DNA of 18,256 bases from Funneliformis mosseae (GCA_910592005.1 CAJVPP010001709.1:1-18256), one strand, 5' to 3'. Counted from the first letter of the stretch, positions 1 through 10,700 are shown. The notes: a model not told the origin generated them from the letters alone. A program made the numbers and translations.

Positions 1-83
1 TAAAAATATAAAATAAAATAAAAATAATAATAAAATTTAGAATATTAAGAATACGTATAACACCAAATATCCTTAGACTTCAT

Positions 84-299
84 TTAATTTGTAAAATTAT
101 GATTATTATCAGTATTTGGAAGATCTTCAGAATTACGCAGATCCTCCATATTTTCAGAATTCGCAGAATTCTCAGTATTTTCAGAATTCTGAATTAAAAG
201 ATCGTCATACTACATCATTCACGTGACTTCATTATGACTAGTTAATTGCTCTGTTGATAATGTGTATTATTTTCATATTTTTAGTCAACATTAATCTGA
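84..299 (-). pseudogene. Asn/Ser/Glu-rich tail after gypsy RNase H
   Basis: After DALSQINVD the minus strand reads a low-complexity Asn/Ser/Glu stretch containing repeated NSEN/NSED tetrads (for example NSENTENSANSENMEDL) down to a TAA at 84-86. At DNA level this is a short imperfect direct repeat built on AATTCTGAAAATA. In this position gypsy elements carry a linker before the integrase zinc finger. No HHCC zinc finger is seen between 84 and 1. Function is not recognisable beyond being a linker. Confidence 0.4.
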
Positions 300-813
300 G
301 AAAGAGCATCAGTATTAGCATTTAATTTTCCAGGCTTATACTTTATTTAAAATCATACTGATGGAGTTCCATGATCTATCATACTCTTCTTTCTTTAGAA
401 ATTTTTGATGTTTGTAACCATTTAAAAGCTGAATGGTCAGTAACAATGATAAAAGGTTGTGAGCTTAAATAATAGTGAAAATATCTCACAGCCCATACAA
501 CTGCAAGGCATTCCTAATCAATTATTCTATAGTTTTGCTCAGCTTTATTCATACTTCTGCTAGCATATGCTACTACACAATTGAGTCCATTTTCTAACTT
601 TTGAGAGAGAATAGCTTCTAAACCATTTTCAGAAGCATCAGTATATAGAATAAATGATTTATTAAAGTTTGAATATTACAAAATGGGTGCAGTAATTAAC
701 TTTTCTTTTAGAATATCAAAAGCCTTTTGTTGAGTATTTGTCCAAGAGAATAGTTTTTCCTTTTTCAACAATTGAATTAAAGATTTGGCAATTTTTAAAA
801 ATCCTGAAACAAA
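300..813 (-). pseudogene. pol (RNaseH): Gypsy RNase H domain and its C-terminal signature
   Basis: This domain would degrade RNA in the RNA:DNA hybrid during reverse transcription. Visible motifs in order: FSWTNTQQKAFDILKEKL, FILYTDASENGLEAILSQ (first catalytic Asp kept), YASRSMNKAEQNYRIID-stop-ECLAVVWA and FIIVTDHSAFKWL, then, after a frameshift near 340, KYKPGKLNANTDALS, the usual end of the Ty3 RNase H region. The stop before ECLAV is TAG where Gln is common. Near 375-380 two successive stops (TGA TAG) replace Arg and Trp of an R-W-I-M-E-L motif, a CGA to TGA and a TGG to TAG change. These two positions argue against a reassigned genetic code. Confidence 0.85.
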
Positions 814-1579
814 TCATCGATAATATGAAAATAATCCTAGTGCAGACCTTAAACTTGTTAAATCAAATGGAATAAAAAAGCTTTTAACTTTATCAATTTT
901 TGCAGGGTCAAGTAATAATCCATTTCTTCTAACCACATGTCCTAAGTATATTATGTTAGATAGACAAAAGTGATACTTTTTAAGCTTGATTATTAAATTC
1001 ACTTGCTTGATTGCTTGAAATACTTTTCTCAAATATTGGATGTGATCTTATAAGTTGTTAAGTAAATAATAATGTCATCTAAATAGACAGCAATGAATTT
1101 ATACAAGAATTCTTGAAGAATATGATTTATTAACCTTTGAAAGGTTGCTGATACATTCTTTAGTCTAAAGGGCATAACGTTAAATTTGTATAAGCCAAAT
1201 TGAGAAATAAAAGCAGATTTTTCTTATCCTTTTCACTCATTTCTACCTGCAAATAGCCACTAGCAAGGTTAAGTGTAGAAAACCAATTTGCTTCTCTGAA
1301 TTTCTCTAATAAATTATCAATTTTCGGTAGAGGATATGTATCACTTTTAGAGATAAAGTTTAATTTTCTGTAGTCAATGCAGATCTGTTTATCTCCAGTT
1401 TTCTTTACTACTATAACTACAGGAGAAGCCCAGGGGCTTAATGACTTCCTAATAATTCCATTTTCTTCTATACACTTGATTTCATTTTTGAGAAAATTAA
1501 GTTTCGCTGAATCCTTACACTTATAAGCTACTGTAGTAACTGGATTATGGTTATTGATTAAAATATTATATTTTACCAA
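814..1579 (-). pseudogene. pol (RT): Gypsy reverse transcriptase domain, frameshifted
   Basis: This domain would copy the element RNA into DNA. The first frame (1579-1160) has the fingers/palm motifs EIKCIEENGIIRKSLSPWAS, DYRKLNFISKSDTYPLPKI and FSTLNLASGYLQVEM. A shift near 1215 leads to SQFGLYKFNVMPFRLKNVSA and the catalytic FIAVYLDDIIIY (about 1068-1100). Another shift near 1050 leads to YLRKVFQAIKQVNLIIKLKK and the connection segment ending in LRSALGLFSYYR at 814. Motif A normally reads TLDLASGY; the Asp codon is AAC (Asn) at 1268-1270, so one of three catalytic aspartates is gone while the YLDD pair is kept. An acidic linker (1935-1580) with several stops joins this to the protease. Confidence 0.88.
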
Positions 1580-1935
1580 ACTAGTTCATCCAATTTTATT
1601 TGGCTTAAAGCTCATATATCCTTGTAATCATCAATTAATTTTTGAAAGGATGTTTATTGCTTGTCATCTAGAGGTCCAACTTAGAGATCATCTTTAATTT
1701 TCCAAATATTTTCTTTAGAAGTTTTAGTAAGAAATACAGCTGGGTTAGGCTCAAATTCTTCCTTAAATGCCAGAGTTAAATAGACAGAGTTTTCTTTATT
1801 TCAAGGATTATAGTCAAGAGGTAGAAGAGCAGTTTTCTCCTCATATTTTTCTTGACTATCTACCATATAAGCTTCAATTTCGCTGAGTTCTTCTTCCTCA
1901 TAGTCATCTAAAACTTATTCTAGTTCGTCATCTTA

Positions 1936-2330
1936 TTAGTCTTGAGTAGTAGGATAATTAATAGAGGTTTCATTTGCACTAGAAGTTACAAGAACTGTGA
2001 TTGTTTTTTCTAAATATCTCAACCTAATCTGGTTGGTTTCAAAACCAAGGCTAGCATGAGTTTTTCTAAACCAATCCATTCCTAGAAGTAAAGTTTTATC
2101 TTGAGAATCAATAACTTGCAAAGAGATAGGAATTAATGGGTTTTGAATAGCAATTTGGGTCCTTTTAACTTGTTCTAATGCTCTAGTTCTTTCTCCATTT
2201 GCAGTGATTATGATAGTATTAGACTGTTCATCAATGAATAATCCTATTTTCTTCATTAATTTTCTGGTAATAATGCTGAAAGTAGCTTCAGAATCTAGAA
2301 TAACAATTACAAGATTTCCTTAATTCTGAT
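1936..2330 (-). pseudogene. pro: Gypsy aspartic protease (retropepsin) domain
   Basis: This protease would cut the Gag-Pol polyprotein into mature proteins. The frame holds the active-site loop VIVILDSEATFSIITRKL, with the catalytic Asp codon at 2293-2295, and about 75 codons later the flap/C-terminal signature LLLGMDWF typical of retroelement proteases. In the family the catalytic triplet is D-S/T-G. Here the Gly codon at 2287-2289 is GAA (Glu), a one-base G to A change expected to abolish activity. The stretch from 2256 to 1936 is open without stops, an unusually intact block in this element. Gag-protease linker sequence (about 2740-2330) upstream is fragmentary and shifted. Confidence 0.78.
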
Positions 2331-2739
2331 ATAACAATGAATAGCTATAGATTTATCTTCCTTTTCTTCTTCACTTTCTTGATTAGCATAATTAGTTTCT
2401 TGGATTTTTGGTTTTCTCAACCCTTGAGTAAAATTACGTCTTTGATTTGGATATTGTAAAAGTTGACCAATTTTGCAGAAGAAGGCATTTGCAATAAATC
2501 TTACATAATATTATAAGAAGGCATCTGATCAATTTGAAATTGTTCTCATTTGATTTTCTTCTTTAGAGTAGTAGTAGTAATTTGTGGGGTTTCTACTTTC
2601 ATGAATTTGTTAATAGGTTTTCTGCTTCTCAAGTTTAATTCTCTTCTAGATTCAGATTGTTATTTCCTTTTCACTTCTAATTATCAAATAGTTTTTCTAT
2701 TAGTGGTATAAGATTTGTTTCGTGAGAGAGCATAAACTT

Positions 2740-3744
2740 CTTCCTCTTCTATTTCTTCAAATTCTTCTTCTTTACTATTGGTAAAAACTCCAACATAACT
2801 TGCTTCCCTTTTATCAGATTTTCTTCGATATACTGGATTTTCAAACATGCATTCCTTTGAATAATGTTCTTTTTCTTAATAACGATAACAAATAACATCC
2901 TTTTTATCCCAAGTTTTTGTATCCTAAACTTTTGTAAGATTTCTATTGTCTTTTGGCTTTCTTCTTTCAGATTTTTCTTCAAGTTGTGCAGATAATGCAT
3001 TGGAGAGAGTTGCATAGTTTTAAAGATAATTGCTCTAATTGTTTGGTAAGATTATCAATAGCATTATTGCTTCCACTTGGTTGAGTTAGTACAGGGATTA
3101 CTGTTCATAATATTGATCACTTTCGACTTGTTTAGCTGTATCAATAGCTTTATCTATATTTTTAGGATGAGTAAATGCTATGAGAGAGATGATATTCTTC
3201 CTTAATCCATTAAAAAAAAGTTCTCACAATATATTTATCTGGTAAGGTATTAGTAGAGTCAACTTTCTTTAACAATCTTTTAAATTTTCCTGCATAAAAT
3301 CTACTTTTTCATAGGGTCCTTAACAAAGTATATTTAGCTGATAGTATCATAGATTTTGCTTTTCTTCAATTGAAAATTTTTCTAGAAATAATGATACAAA
3401 CTCGACGCAGCATGACCATCCACATTCCATTAAGTAATAGTATCAACATTTTCTTCAAACCAATATGTAGCTAACCCATGCAGGTATTCTGATACAATTT
3501 TCAGCATGCAGGTTTTAGACCAATTATTTGCTTTAGCAATAATTTCAAAACTTCTAATCTAATCGATAGGGTCTTCATTATAATTTCTATAGAAAGGTTT
3601 TACCAAAATAATGTTACTTTCCTTTGGTGTGAGATTTTCACTACCTCCACTTGAACCAGATGGTATACTCTTGATATCTTTAGCAAGATTCTTGAAACTT
3701 TTCATCATGTGATCTATGAGATTCTTTAACTGTTCAGTATTCAT
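2740..3744 (-). pseudogene. gag: Gypsy Gag (capsid plus CCHC zinc knuckle), broken
   Basis: Gag packages the element RNA in cytoplasmic virus-like particles. The ATG at 3744 (context ACAATG) opens a 61-codon frame ending at a TAG that sits where the Retrotrans_gag family has Trp (PID-stop-IRSFE). The frame continues with capsid-like motifs: FEIIAKANNWS, LKIVSEYLHGLATYWFEE and, after a +/-1 shift near 3370, FLEKFSIEEKQNL-stop-YYQL, where the stop (TGA) again replaces Trp. The knuckle at 2849-2890 reads C-Y-R-Y-stop-E-K-E-H-Y-S-K-E-C, a C-x2-C-x4-H-x4-C pattern with the second Cys changed to Tyr. A Glu-rich stretch (SKEEEFEEIEEEE) follows. Family assignment is firm; the protein is dead. Confidence 0.8.
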
Positions 3745-4814
3745 TGTTATTTCAGTTGATTCAGAAATTGTAGATGTGGGAGTAAGGGGTGATATAGAAG
3801 TATTAAAAGATCTTTCAAAACACTCAGTAGTATAGGTGACTAATAATAAATATTGTAAAACGAAAGGTAAATCAGTAGGATATAAATAATAATTTAAATA
3901 ATATAATAATATGACTGCTGCTTTTATTATTTTATTACTATTATGAACGTTTTCACAATAGCTATCTAGATAGTTTAAATGCTATTAAAGAACAATCACT
4001 AAATACTGTAGTATTATATTTTCTAGAGATTTAATTCCAAAAGTTTTTAAAGTTCTTTGTTACTGTTTGAGTTATAGGATTACACTGTATATAAGATGCA
4101 TCTTTTTCTAAAGGTGAATTATTTCTGTGTGCTTCTTTATAATGTTCTTGGATTATTTTTAAAATGTCAAAAACTATTAGGTATATTCATATAAGTATAA
4201 TAAAGACAATTATAATCCTGGCAGAAATTACTAATTTGTTAATCCTATGCTCAGCCCATCAAACTTAGGGTAACTATAACTTAATAACAGAGAGTAACGT
4301 GCAAGAAACTACTAAGTTACTGTGGAATAAATCCTATCACAATCAACCTTAGGTTTATATAAAAATAAATTTAATAACTTGTAAATACAATAAACACAAT
4401 TGACATGTTAAAGGATTTTTAATATGTGTAGTTTAGAAAGAAATTCCTTTATTGTAGAAATTTGTATTCTTAGCAATCCTTAACTTTGGATTCTAAGTCT
4501 TGAATTTAAACTATTGAGTTTACACTATTATCTCTGCTCTTTTGCAAGGACAAATTTCTATCCTATTTATACAAAAATACAATTATAAAAATTTACTATC
4601 TAACGCTAAACTATTTTATAATAATAAGATAAATATAAAAGATAAATTATAATTTAACGATAATACTAATATAATAAATAATAATAATAAAATATAAGAA
4701 TAAAATAAATAAAATAAAAATGTTAACTAAGTTAAAAATGCTAATGATGTTAATAACGCTAATCATTCATCAATCTTTATGATACAGTAGGATTAACTTC
4801 ATATAGTATCACCG
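3745..4814. other. Gene-free stretch between Gag start and LINE end
   Basis: No gene is supported here. It holds the gypsy leader and candidate LTR, plus AT-rich simple sequence at 4600-4790 with AATAAAATAA-type runs and a short imperfect repeat of GTTAA/GCTAAT units around 4721-4766, which may be the 3' tail of the neighbouring LINE or the outer LTR end. An open minus-strand frame continues upstream of the Gag ATG to a stop near 3990. It is Tyr/Leu/Asn-rich and lacks recognisable motifs, so I do not treat it as part of Gag. Confidence 0.5.
4430..4600 (-). promoter_or_regulatory. Candidate gypsy LTR core: TATA box and polyadenylation signal
   Basis: On the minus strand a TATA-like GTATAAATAGG lies at about 4562-4573, and an AATAAA signal lies 112 bases downstream at 4448-4453. 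Both sit upstream of Gag, as the U3-R part of a 5' LTR would. A second TATA-like stretch (TTATATAAA on the minus strand, about 4351-4362) lies nearer to Gag. No TG...CA ends or convincing primer binding site could be fixed, and the partner LTR is outside the window. AT-rich DNA makes TATA and AATAAA matches frequent by chance. Confidence 0.3.
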
Positions 4815-7800
4815 CTAAAAAGAATACAGGATTTGATGTTGAGGGAGAGGAGAGGAGTGTGAAAAACCTGAGAAAACTCAAGGAATAGTATAATCTTCTT
4901 TAATATTATTAGCAATTTTTCATTTATTCAGAGCAGTATCTCTTTTTATCCAAATCTCATAACAAGATATAGAAATATCATGATAAAGTGAAGATAAAAG
5001 GCTATGCGATATATTTTTTACAAATAAGTAAATTGTTACTTTATTTAACAGAGATAAGGGTATAATATCTTTAAATAAATCAAGAAACTAAAAATCAGTT
5101 GAGGTAGATGATGAATTCTAGATAGAATCTGATTATATTTCTTAAACAAGTAAGTTATTGTTAAGAGTATTTAACTCTTTGAGATGAGTGATAAATGTTG
5201 ATTTATATGAAGTAACTAAATCTTAGATGTTTGGTATATTATTAAGATACAGCTACAGATGCTTAAAATCTTCAATTTGAGAGTAATAACAGAAATATTG
5301 TGGTGAGATGAGTGAACTAACTTTAAAGTAGGAAGCATTTGAAATAACATTTTAATTTTAAATTTCTTTTTGAAGCAGCTTAAAAAGGATGTTTTATGAG
5401 AAGACTCTTTATTATTCAGAAACTTAAAAAGAAGAGGCTAATCTATGAGTTTATCACAATATTTTATAAGGTAAAGAAGTGAGAATAAAAGTTTATCCAG
5501 ATAGCTTGTATTTTATTTTTAATAAAAAGATGATAAAGTGCTATAATTGGAATGGAGTTATAATAGAGGTAGTATTCTGAACTTAGATGTCTTTATTGAT
5601 GGATAATAGTTGAGCAGGGATTTGTTTTGCTAATTTGTTAACAGCATCATTATTAAAAGGATCATCACTGTGAGCTTGTATTTTAGTGAACAAAATGGAA
5701 ATATTATTTTGTGTAATAAGGTTAAATAATATTGATCAAATGTGAAAATATAATATTTTGAAAGTATGATTAATGGATAAGGAGTCACAGAAAAGGAAGA
5801 AAAGTTTATAGAAAAAAAAATAGTACTGATTTCAATAATAAAGTTAGAAGGTGAAGTATACACTGCAGCTAATATAGCAATAATTTTAACAAGAGTAAAA
5901 GAGAAATTTGATGATAAAAGAGTAGCGTTGAAAGAAAGTGCTAGCCAATTTGGATCAATTTGTAATTACGTAATACCTAACTGGCAGTTTGAGAAACTTA
6001 AGAAGGTAAGAAAACTATCTATGTAAAATTGAAGAGAAGCAGCAGAAGTAAAGTTAGATTTAAGAGTGTCAAATAACTTAATTGAATAACATCAAATGGA
6101 AAAATAGTTAGATCTGATAAAGACCTTAATAGATATTGGTAAGAATTAGTCAGTTTGAAAAACATGACCTACTGTAGCATAAGATCAGAAAAGTTGAATC
6201 TTCATCCTATATATTTGTTGTATTGGATGTTGATTTCTGTGCAAAATTGGACTGGAAGTTTCAAAGCACAGAAATTGTAAAAATTTTTTCGAACATTTAT
6301 AATAATTGCTGTAGGATCAAAAAGGTTATATCTGTTATATAAAATAATATCCGCTCTGAAATTTGAGTCATATGTGACTATATAATGTTATGCATATATT
6401 GTGTTATTGTTGATAGCTCTGATTTTTCTAATTATATAAGTCAAAAATTGGTTGGACTAAATAATCATAAAAGTGGATTTGTTATTATCATTTTCTTTTA
6501 ATTAAATTGTTATTAGGGGTAGATCACAAATAAACAGGTGTAATGGACAAGTTATCATCATATTCCTAAAGGAGGTGTGAGATAAAAGTTAAGACTCTAA
6601 ATTCTGAAACTAATTTGCTTGTAATATATATGTATTGAAAAGCCAATTAATATCAAATAATATAAAGAGATAATATCCATCCATTGAGATAAGTTGGTCT
6701 ACAAATATGATTGAGAGAATGCAGATATTCTTTATGGACTTTCTGTTATACTGTAATAGGTAAAATAGATGAGATAAGTATAAAACTGCCCATGATTTGG
6801 GAGAGATTGAAATGTTCATCTAAATATTTTCTAAAAGTGAAATTATCTAATTTGGCTGCTAAGAGAAAGGCTAACCACCAGTCTTTAAAATTAGAAGGAT
6901 TATTATAAAGTCACTGGTGATTGGTGATAGATTTAACCATTCTAGAAGTTGAAGTCGTATGATTTTCAGTATAGCGATATTTTCTAATAAAGCAATGTTA
7001 TTGATTATTTTTAACAAATCAGAAGATTTGGCTAACATTTGTTTATTATAAAGATGAGTCAAATTATATCCAAAAGTGGAATAAATAATAGGAGCTGATA
7101 AGGATTTGGTTAGACGTATTTTATTTTTAAAGAAGGCTCTAAAAGATGCTATCATCATATTGCAAAATGTTGCTAGTAAAAATGTTAATTTAGTTTTGTA
7201 AATGATTTGAGAAATAATTATAGAGTTAAAAACTGCAACAATTTGTTTTGCTATAAGCTATTTCTTATTCAGCACGTTTTTAACTTTTTGAATTATATTG
7301 AGACTTAGTTTTTAATATATATTATATTATCAAAAAGTAATATCTAAATCCCAAGATAATAAGTGGAGTCTTTACAAGAGAGTGGTAAAAGCCAAATATT
7401 TTTGCCATTAAATATGAAATTAACAATGCTAGAATCTTTAATATTTGTTATCAAAACTGATTTATCCCAATTTATTTGAATACTGTTTAAAGTTAAAATG
7501 AGTTCGCAATGATCATTATATTTTAGAGATCTGCCTTAGAATTTGCTATTCAGAGAGTATCATCTATGTAAGCGAGTGCTGGAATGTGATTTGAAAATTG
7601 ATTAGTAAACCGTTTGGTTATATATTTCCTTCAATTAATTCTTTAAGTATATTCTAACAATAAATTTTGAATTTTGCATAATAGAAAATCGTAATATATG
7701 TATCATAAAATGAGTAAGATAATTTTTTTCTGAAAGAATATAGTAGGCATCAGTATTATTATGAGCAGTAAAAATTTGATTGAATCATGAAATGAAAAAT

Positions 7801-8054
7801 ATAGGAAGATATAATCTAAGTAAAGTCCAAATCAGCATCCTTAGATTGACTCTATCATATGCTTTCGATATATCTTGAAAAGGATTCAAAGATTATTATA
7901 GTAAAATGATACATCATATTTGATATTGTCAAGAATGTTAATAGGTTCAAAAGTGCTTTTGAAAGGAGACCTACAAATTTGTTGCCTTTTAGAACATTGT
8001 ATTTGACTAGTATGGTGAGAAGTCTACTATTGATGAGCTTAATAAGAGCTTTTC
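4815..8054 (-). pseudogene. LINE ORF2, downstream half: reverse transcriptase and C-terminal region
   Basis: Continues directly after the insertion with RKALIKLINSRLLTILVKYN and VLKGNKFVGL. RT motif A reads FQDISKAYDRVN (7845-7880), followed by ILxYIYYDFLLCKIQNLLLE, the catalytic AYIDDTL-stop-IANSKADL (YIDD at 7559-7570; the stop is TGA at a Trp position) and NSIQINWDKSVLITNI. The thumb (7158-6871) is nearly open: FFKNKIRLTKSLSAPIIYST, then DWWLAFLLAAKLDNFTFRKY at about 6880. An RNase HI-like end motif, KIQAHSDDPFNNDAVNKLAK, lies at 5622-5684. The last part includes SCYEIWIKRDTALNK and ends at TAG 4815-4817. Both RT catalytic Asp sites survive, but frameshifts near 7945, 7880, 7730 and 6840 kill the frame. 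Confidence 0.85.
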
Positions 8055-8056
8055 TA
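8055..8056. repeat. TA target-site duplication, left
   Basis: TA immediately before CAGTG at the left end. With the TA at 11287-11288 it forms the two-base duplication expected of Tc1/mariner insertion, and removal of one copy restores the LINE reading frame. Confidence 0.75.
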
Positions 8057-8093
8057 CAGTGTATACAACTTAGTCTCAATCATTAAATTTTAA
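8057..8093 (+). repeat. Left terminal inverted repeat of the Tc1-like element
   Basis: Starts CAGTGTATACAACTTAGTCT and pairs with the reverse complement of 11250-11286 (starts TAGTGCATACAATCTAGTCC). Over the first 25 positions 18 agree and all 7 differences are C/T. Similarity fades in the following A/T-rich bases. It would be the transposase binding site. Confidence 0.8.
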
Positions 8094-8658
8094 CAAAATT
8101 CAAATTACTACTCCTTACTCAAAAAAAATGATAAACAAAATATAATCGTAAAATAGTAGAGTAGCTCAAGCTCAACAAAATAACGATTTTAGATTTTCTA
8201 TAAAATGATTTTTAATAGAGCAGTAACAATTCAAAGTTGAGACATTTTACTAATAAATCAGATATTTTGACTGCCTTACACATGATACACGTGATTAATA
8301 TACCCATCATTGATTGGCTAATTTGTGCTCAAACACATTAAGTTAGATTAGATTAATCATATTTTAGTATAACTAAATTGAGAATAAAACAATATTGTTT
8401 CCTATTCTGTCTTTTATAAATGAATTATTTTATTTTTAAATTCAAAATATAAGCCTTTAACATTTAAATGATACATTTCTCTTCTTTATTTATTCAAAAA
8501 AAGATAAAATAGATATTCAAACAAGATAAGTATTCTAATTTTTAAGCCATTTACTCTAATTGCTACTGTTACATTCACATCATTTACACAATCACTAATA
8601 TTCTTTTCTTTTGTCTATAGCTAGTGTGAGTAAATATACATCAAATGAAACTTTTATT
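8094..8658. other. Left non-coding arm of the Tc1-like element
   Basis: No gene seen. It contains a subterminal segment, ACACATGATACACGTGATTAA, at 8278-8298 that matches (17 of 21) the reverse complement of 11159-11179 in the other arm, so the arms share internal inverted repeats. Otherwise AT-rich without recognised signals. Confidence 0.5.
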
Positions 8659-10700
8659 CTAAGTATTAACTGATTGTAAAATTGAATTGTGAATCCAGCA
8701 ATGTGAATGGTATTTTGATTACAAATTCTGCTGCTCAGCCTGTTAAGCCTTTTTGGTATACGTCTATATAGTGAAATGCTTTCTTGTATACTGATAAATA
8801 ATTGTAAGTGAAACAGAAGTAAGAGTCAATGGAATAGTTCTTTGTAACCCTATCCATGAGTAATCACAATATGATCAGCTAAATTTCTTGGCTGCATCCC
8901 AAAAGTTCTCAATATAATTGAACTTATAATGAAACTTAGAGTAGAATATAATTTGATGTCCAGCTGCAACAATAATCTCTTCTAGTTATCCTTTTTATGC
9001 TAAAAAGTCTGGTTGTTGACTCATTACTTCTCATGCTTCTTCAAATTTTAACTCTTTATTTAGCCATAATCCTCTTTCTATCAGAACTTGCTTTAATTCT
9101 TTTGGCTGTTTATGCAATTCAGTAATATGATAATCTAATGGGAAGATCATGTCCTGTCAAATCCCTTCACCAAAATTTGTGCTATGCTTTTTTTGCTATT
9201 TTCCACCAGGGTTGAGATTCATATGCTTGGCAATAAATGTATCTGAAGAAAAAGCAGCGTGACTTGATGTATTGCTAAATGTAAACAAAGTCTGGCATCC
9301 TAAAAAGTGTGCTTCAAATATGGGAATAGTACATTCAACTACTTGTTTTACCAAGTCATCAGCTTTCTATCATCCATTGTTATTTTTGTCTAGATGCATA
9401 ATGATATAAGCTTCTCTAGAAAGTTATCTGATGTTTACATTTCATCAGAAAGTGTAAGACAGTCACAAACATCGGTCAAAAAATTACTAACAAGAATCGA
9501 GCGACTGTTACCTTTTTTTTATAAGGGTTGTTCACCATCAGAAATCTAAATACTCTGACTTCTATTATAAGCTGAGAAAATACACTCATTGTGTATGATA
9601 AGGATAAGTATTTGTATATTATTGTCTGGTCAGATTATTTTTTCCAAATTGTCTCCTGAAAAGATAGGCATTCTATGCTCAAAATTATTCATCTATTCTA
9701 AAAATATTTTCCTATAGGCCACCACATTTTCTCTCTCATGTCTATCTATATATATACCCTTTTTTACCTTGGCATATTTATATCCAAGTTCTTTCAAATA
9801 GTTTCTCGCAGTATTAATATGAATGGTTAAGATGGTACAAATCCAAGTCCTGGCAAAATAATTTTGTTTATTTGCTCTATTAGTATCTGTGGAATAACAT
9901 CCTACTTATATTTTCGAATATATATTTTTACTTTATAAAGAATGTTCTCATCCCAGAAAAAGCTTCATATTTTGATGTGATGTTCTTGATAGGAGTAGAG
10001 AATTTTGTGGATCATTATATATTCACGTGCTAAAAACAAATGCATTTAGCATAGTATATTCCTTTTTTCATTACATTAGCAACCACCTTGCTTGCTTTTA
10101 TTTTTGAATAATTATATTTTATAAGTTAGAAATAAAGACGAATGCCATTTAGGCGTACCCAAACTTTACTATTAATCTTTTCTTTTTTGATATCTAGTTT
10201 CAAATTTTTAAGAGCATCTGGGATTTTATTACGTCAGTTGTAATCTTTAACCTCATCATCTGAATGTTCATTAACCTCATTATCTGAATCTTCATTAGTA
10301 TCATTATCTACTTCTATATTATCCTCATCAGCCGCCCCTTATCAATTTTCTCATCAGGTTTATTGACCTCCTAAAAGGTATGCAACTTAAGGGTCCTCTT
10401 TGCTGCCTCACACTATTGCTGATTCTTTCTTCTTTTAGTGCATTTTGAATTCCCTATATAACGTAGTCTATGTATTTCATAGAAAGCATATTTCTGGTAG
10501 TATTGTTTTGCTACTTCTTGAAGTTTTCTTATAATACTTGCAGCATTATCATTTTCTTCTAGCTCATCATGAATAACAATATCATTATCATCATTATAAC
10601 CATCTGATTCATCATGAAAATCAACTTGTGTGCTTTTACTTATAGCCTTTGTTTTATAAGTCTTTTCTGATTATTTTTAACATTTTATTAGATGTGACAT
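8659..10700 (-). pseudogene. DDE-superfamily transposase, catalytically dead and frameshifted
   Basis: It would cut and paste its own element by binding the terminal repeats. The ATG at 10700 (MSHLIK) opens an N-terminal acidic/coiled part (FHDESDGYNDDNDIVIHDEL; SIIRKLQEVAKQYYQKYAFY; DNDTNEDSDNEVNEHSDDE), then a probable helix-turn-helix region (KINSKVWVRLNGIRLYF; KASKVVANVMKKGIYYAKCI), then ARNYLKELGYKYAKVKKGIY. The core shows FSGDNLEKII-stop-PDN, IIHNECIFSAYN, GCQTLFTFSNTSSHAAF, MNLNPGGK, QVLIERGLW and KFNYIENFWDAAKKF. The expected catalytic Asp residues are Asn (9588-9590) and Ser (9274-9276); Glu (8908-8910) is kept. TGG to TGA/TAG stops hit a Gly-Trp-Trp motif near 9370. Shifts lie near 10350, 9930, 9820, 9420, 8785 and 8690. 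Confidence 0.82.

Larger units (their letters stand above)
1..4800 (-). mobile_element. Degenerate Ty3/gypsy LTR retrotransposon, right part of element
   Basis: Domains read on the minus strand in Ty3/gypsy order: Gag capsid, CCHC knuckle, aspartic protease, reverse transcriptase, RNase H, acidic/Asn-rich tail. Integrase, which follows RNase H in this family, is not seen and would lie left of base 1, so the element is cut by the window edge. Frameshifts occur near 3370, 1215, 1050 and 340, and many in-frame stops are present, so it cannot be active. The candidate leader and LTR right of 3744 are much less certain than the protein part. Neither the boundary at 4800 nor the second LTR can be verified here. 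Confidence 0.85.

Noticed and set aside
3745..3990. N-terminal extension of Gag (open minus-strand frame upstream of 3744)
   Set aside because: Tyr/Leu/Asn-rich translation of AT-rich DNA without Gag motifs; the ATG at 3744 starts the plausible protein.
4242..4262. Primer binding site (minus strand TGGGCTGAGCATAGGATT) for the gypsy element
   Set aside because: It resembles the complement of a tRNA 3' end, but spacing to a T-stem is off by two bases and no LTR ending in CA precedes it.
6711..6908. 65-codon plus-strand open frame
   Set aside because: Antisense shadow of the LINE thumb region, which has family motifs on the minus strand.
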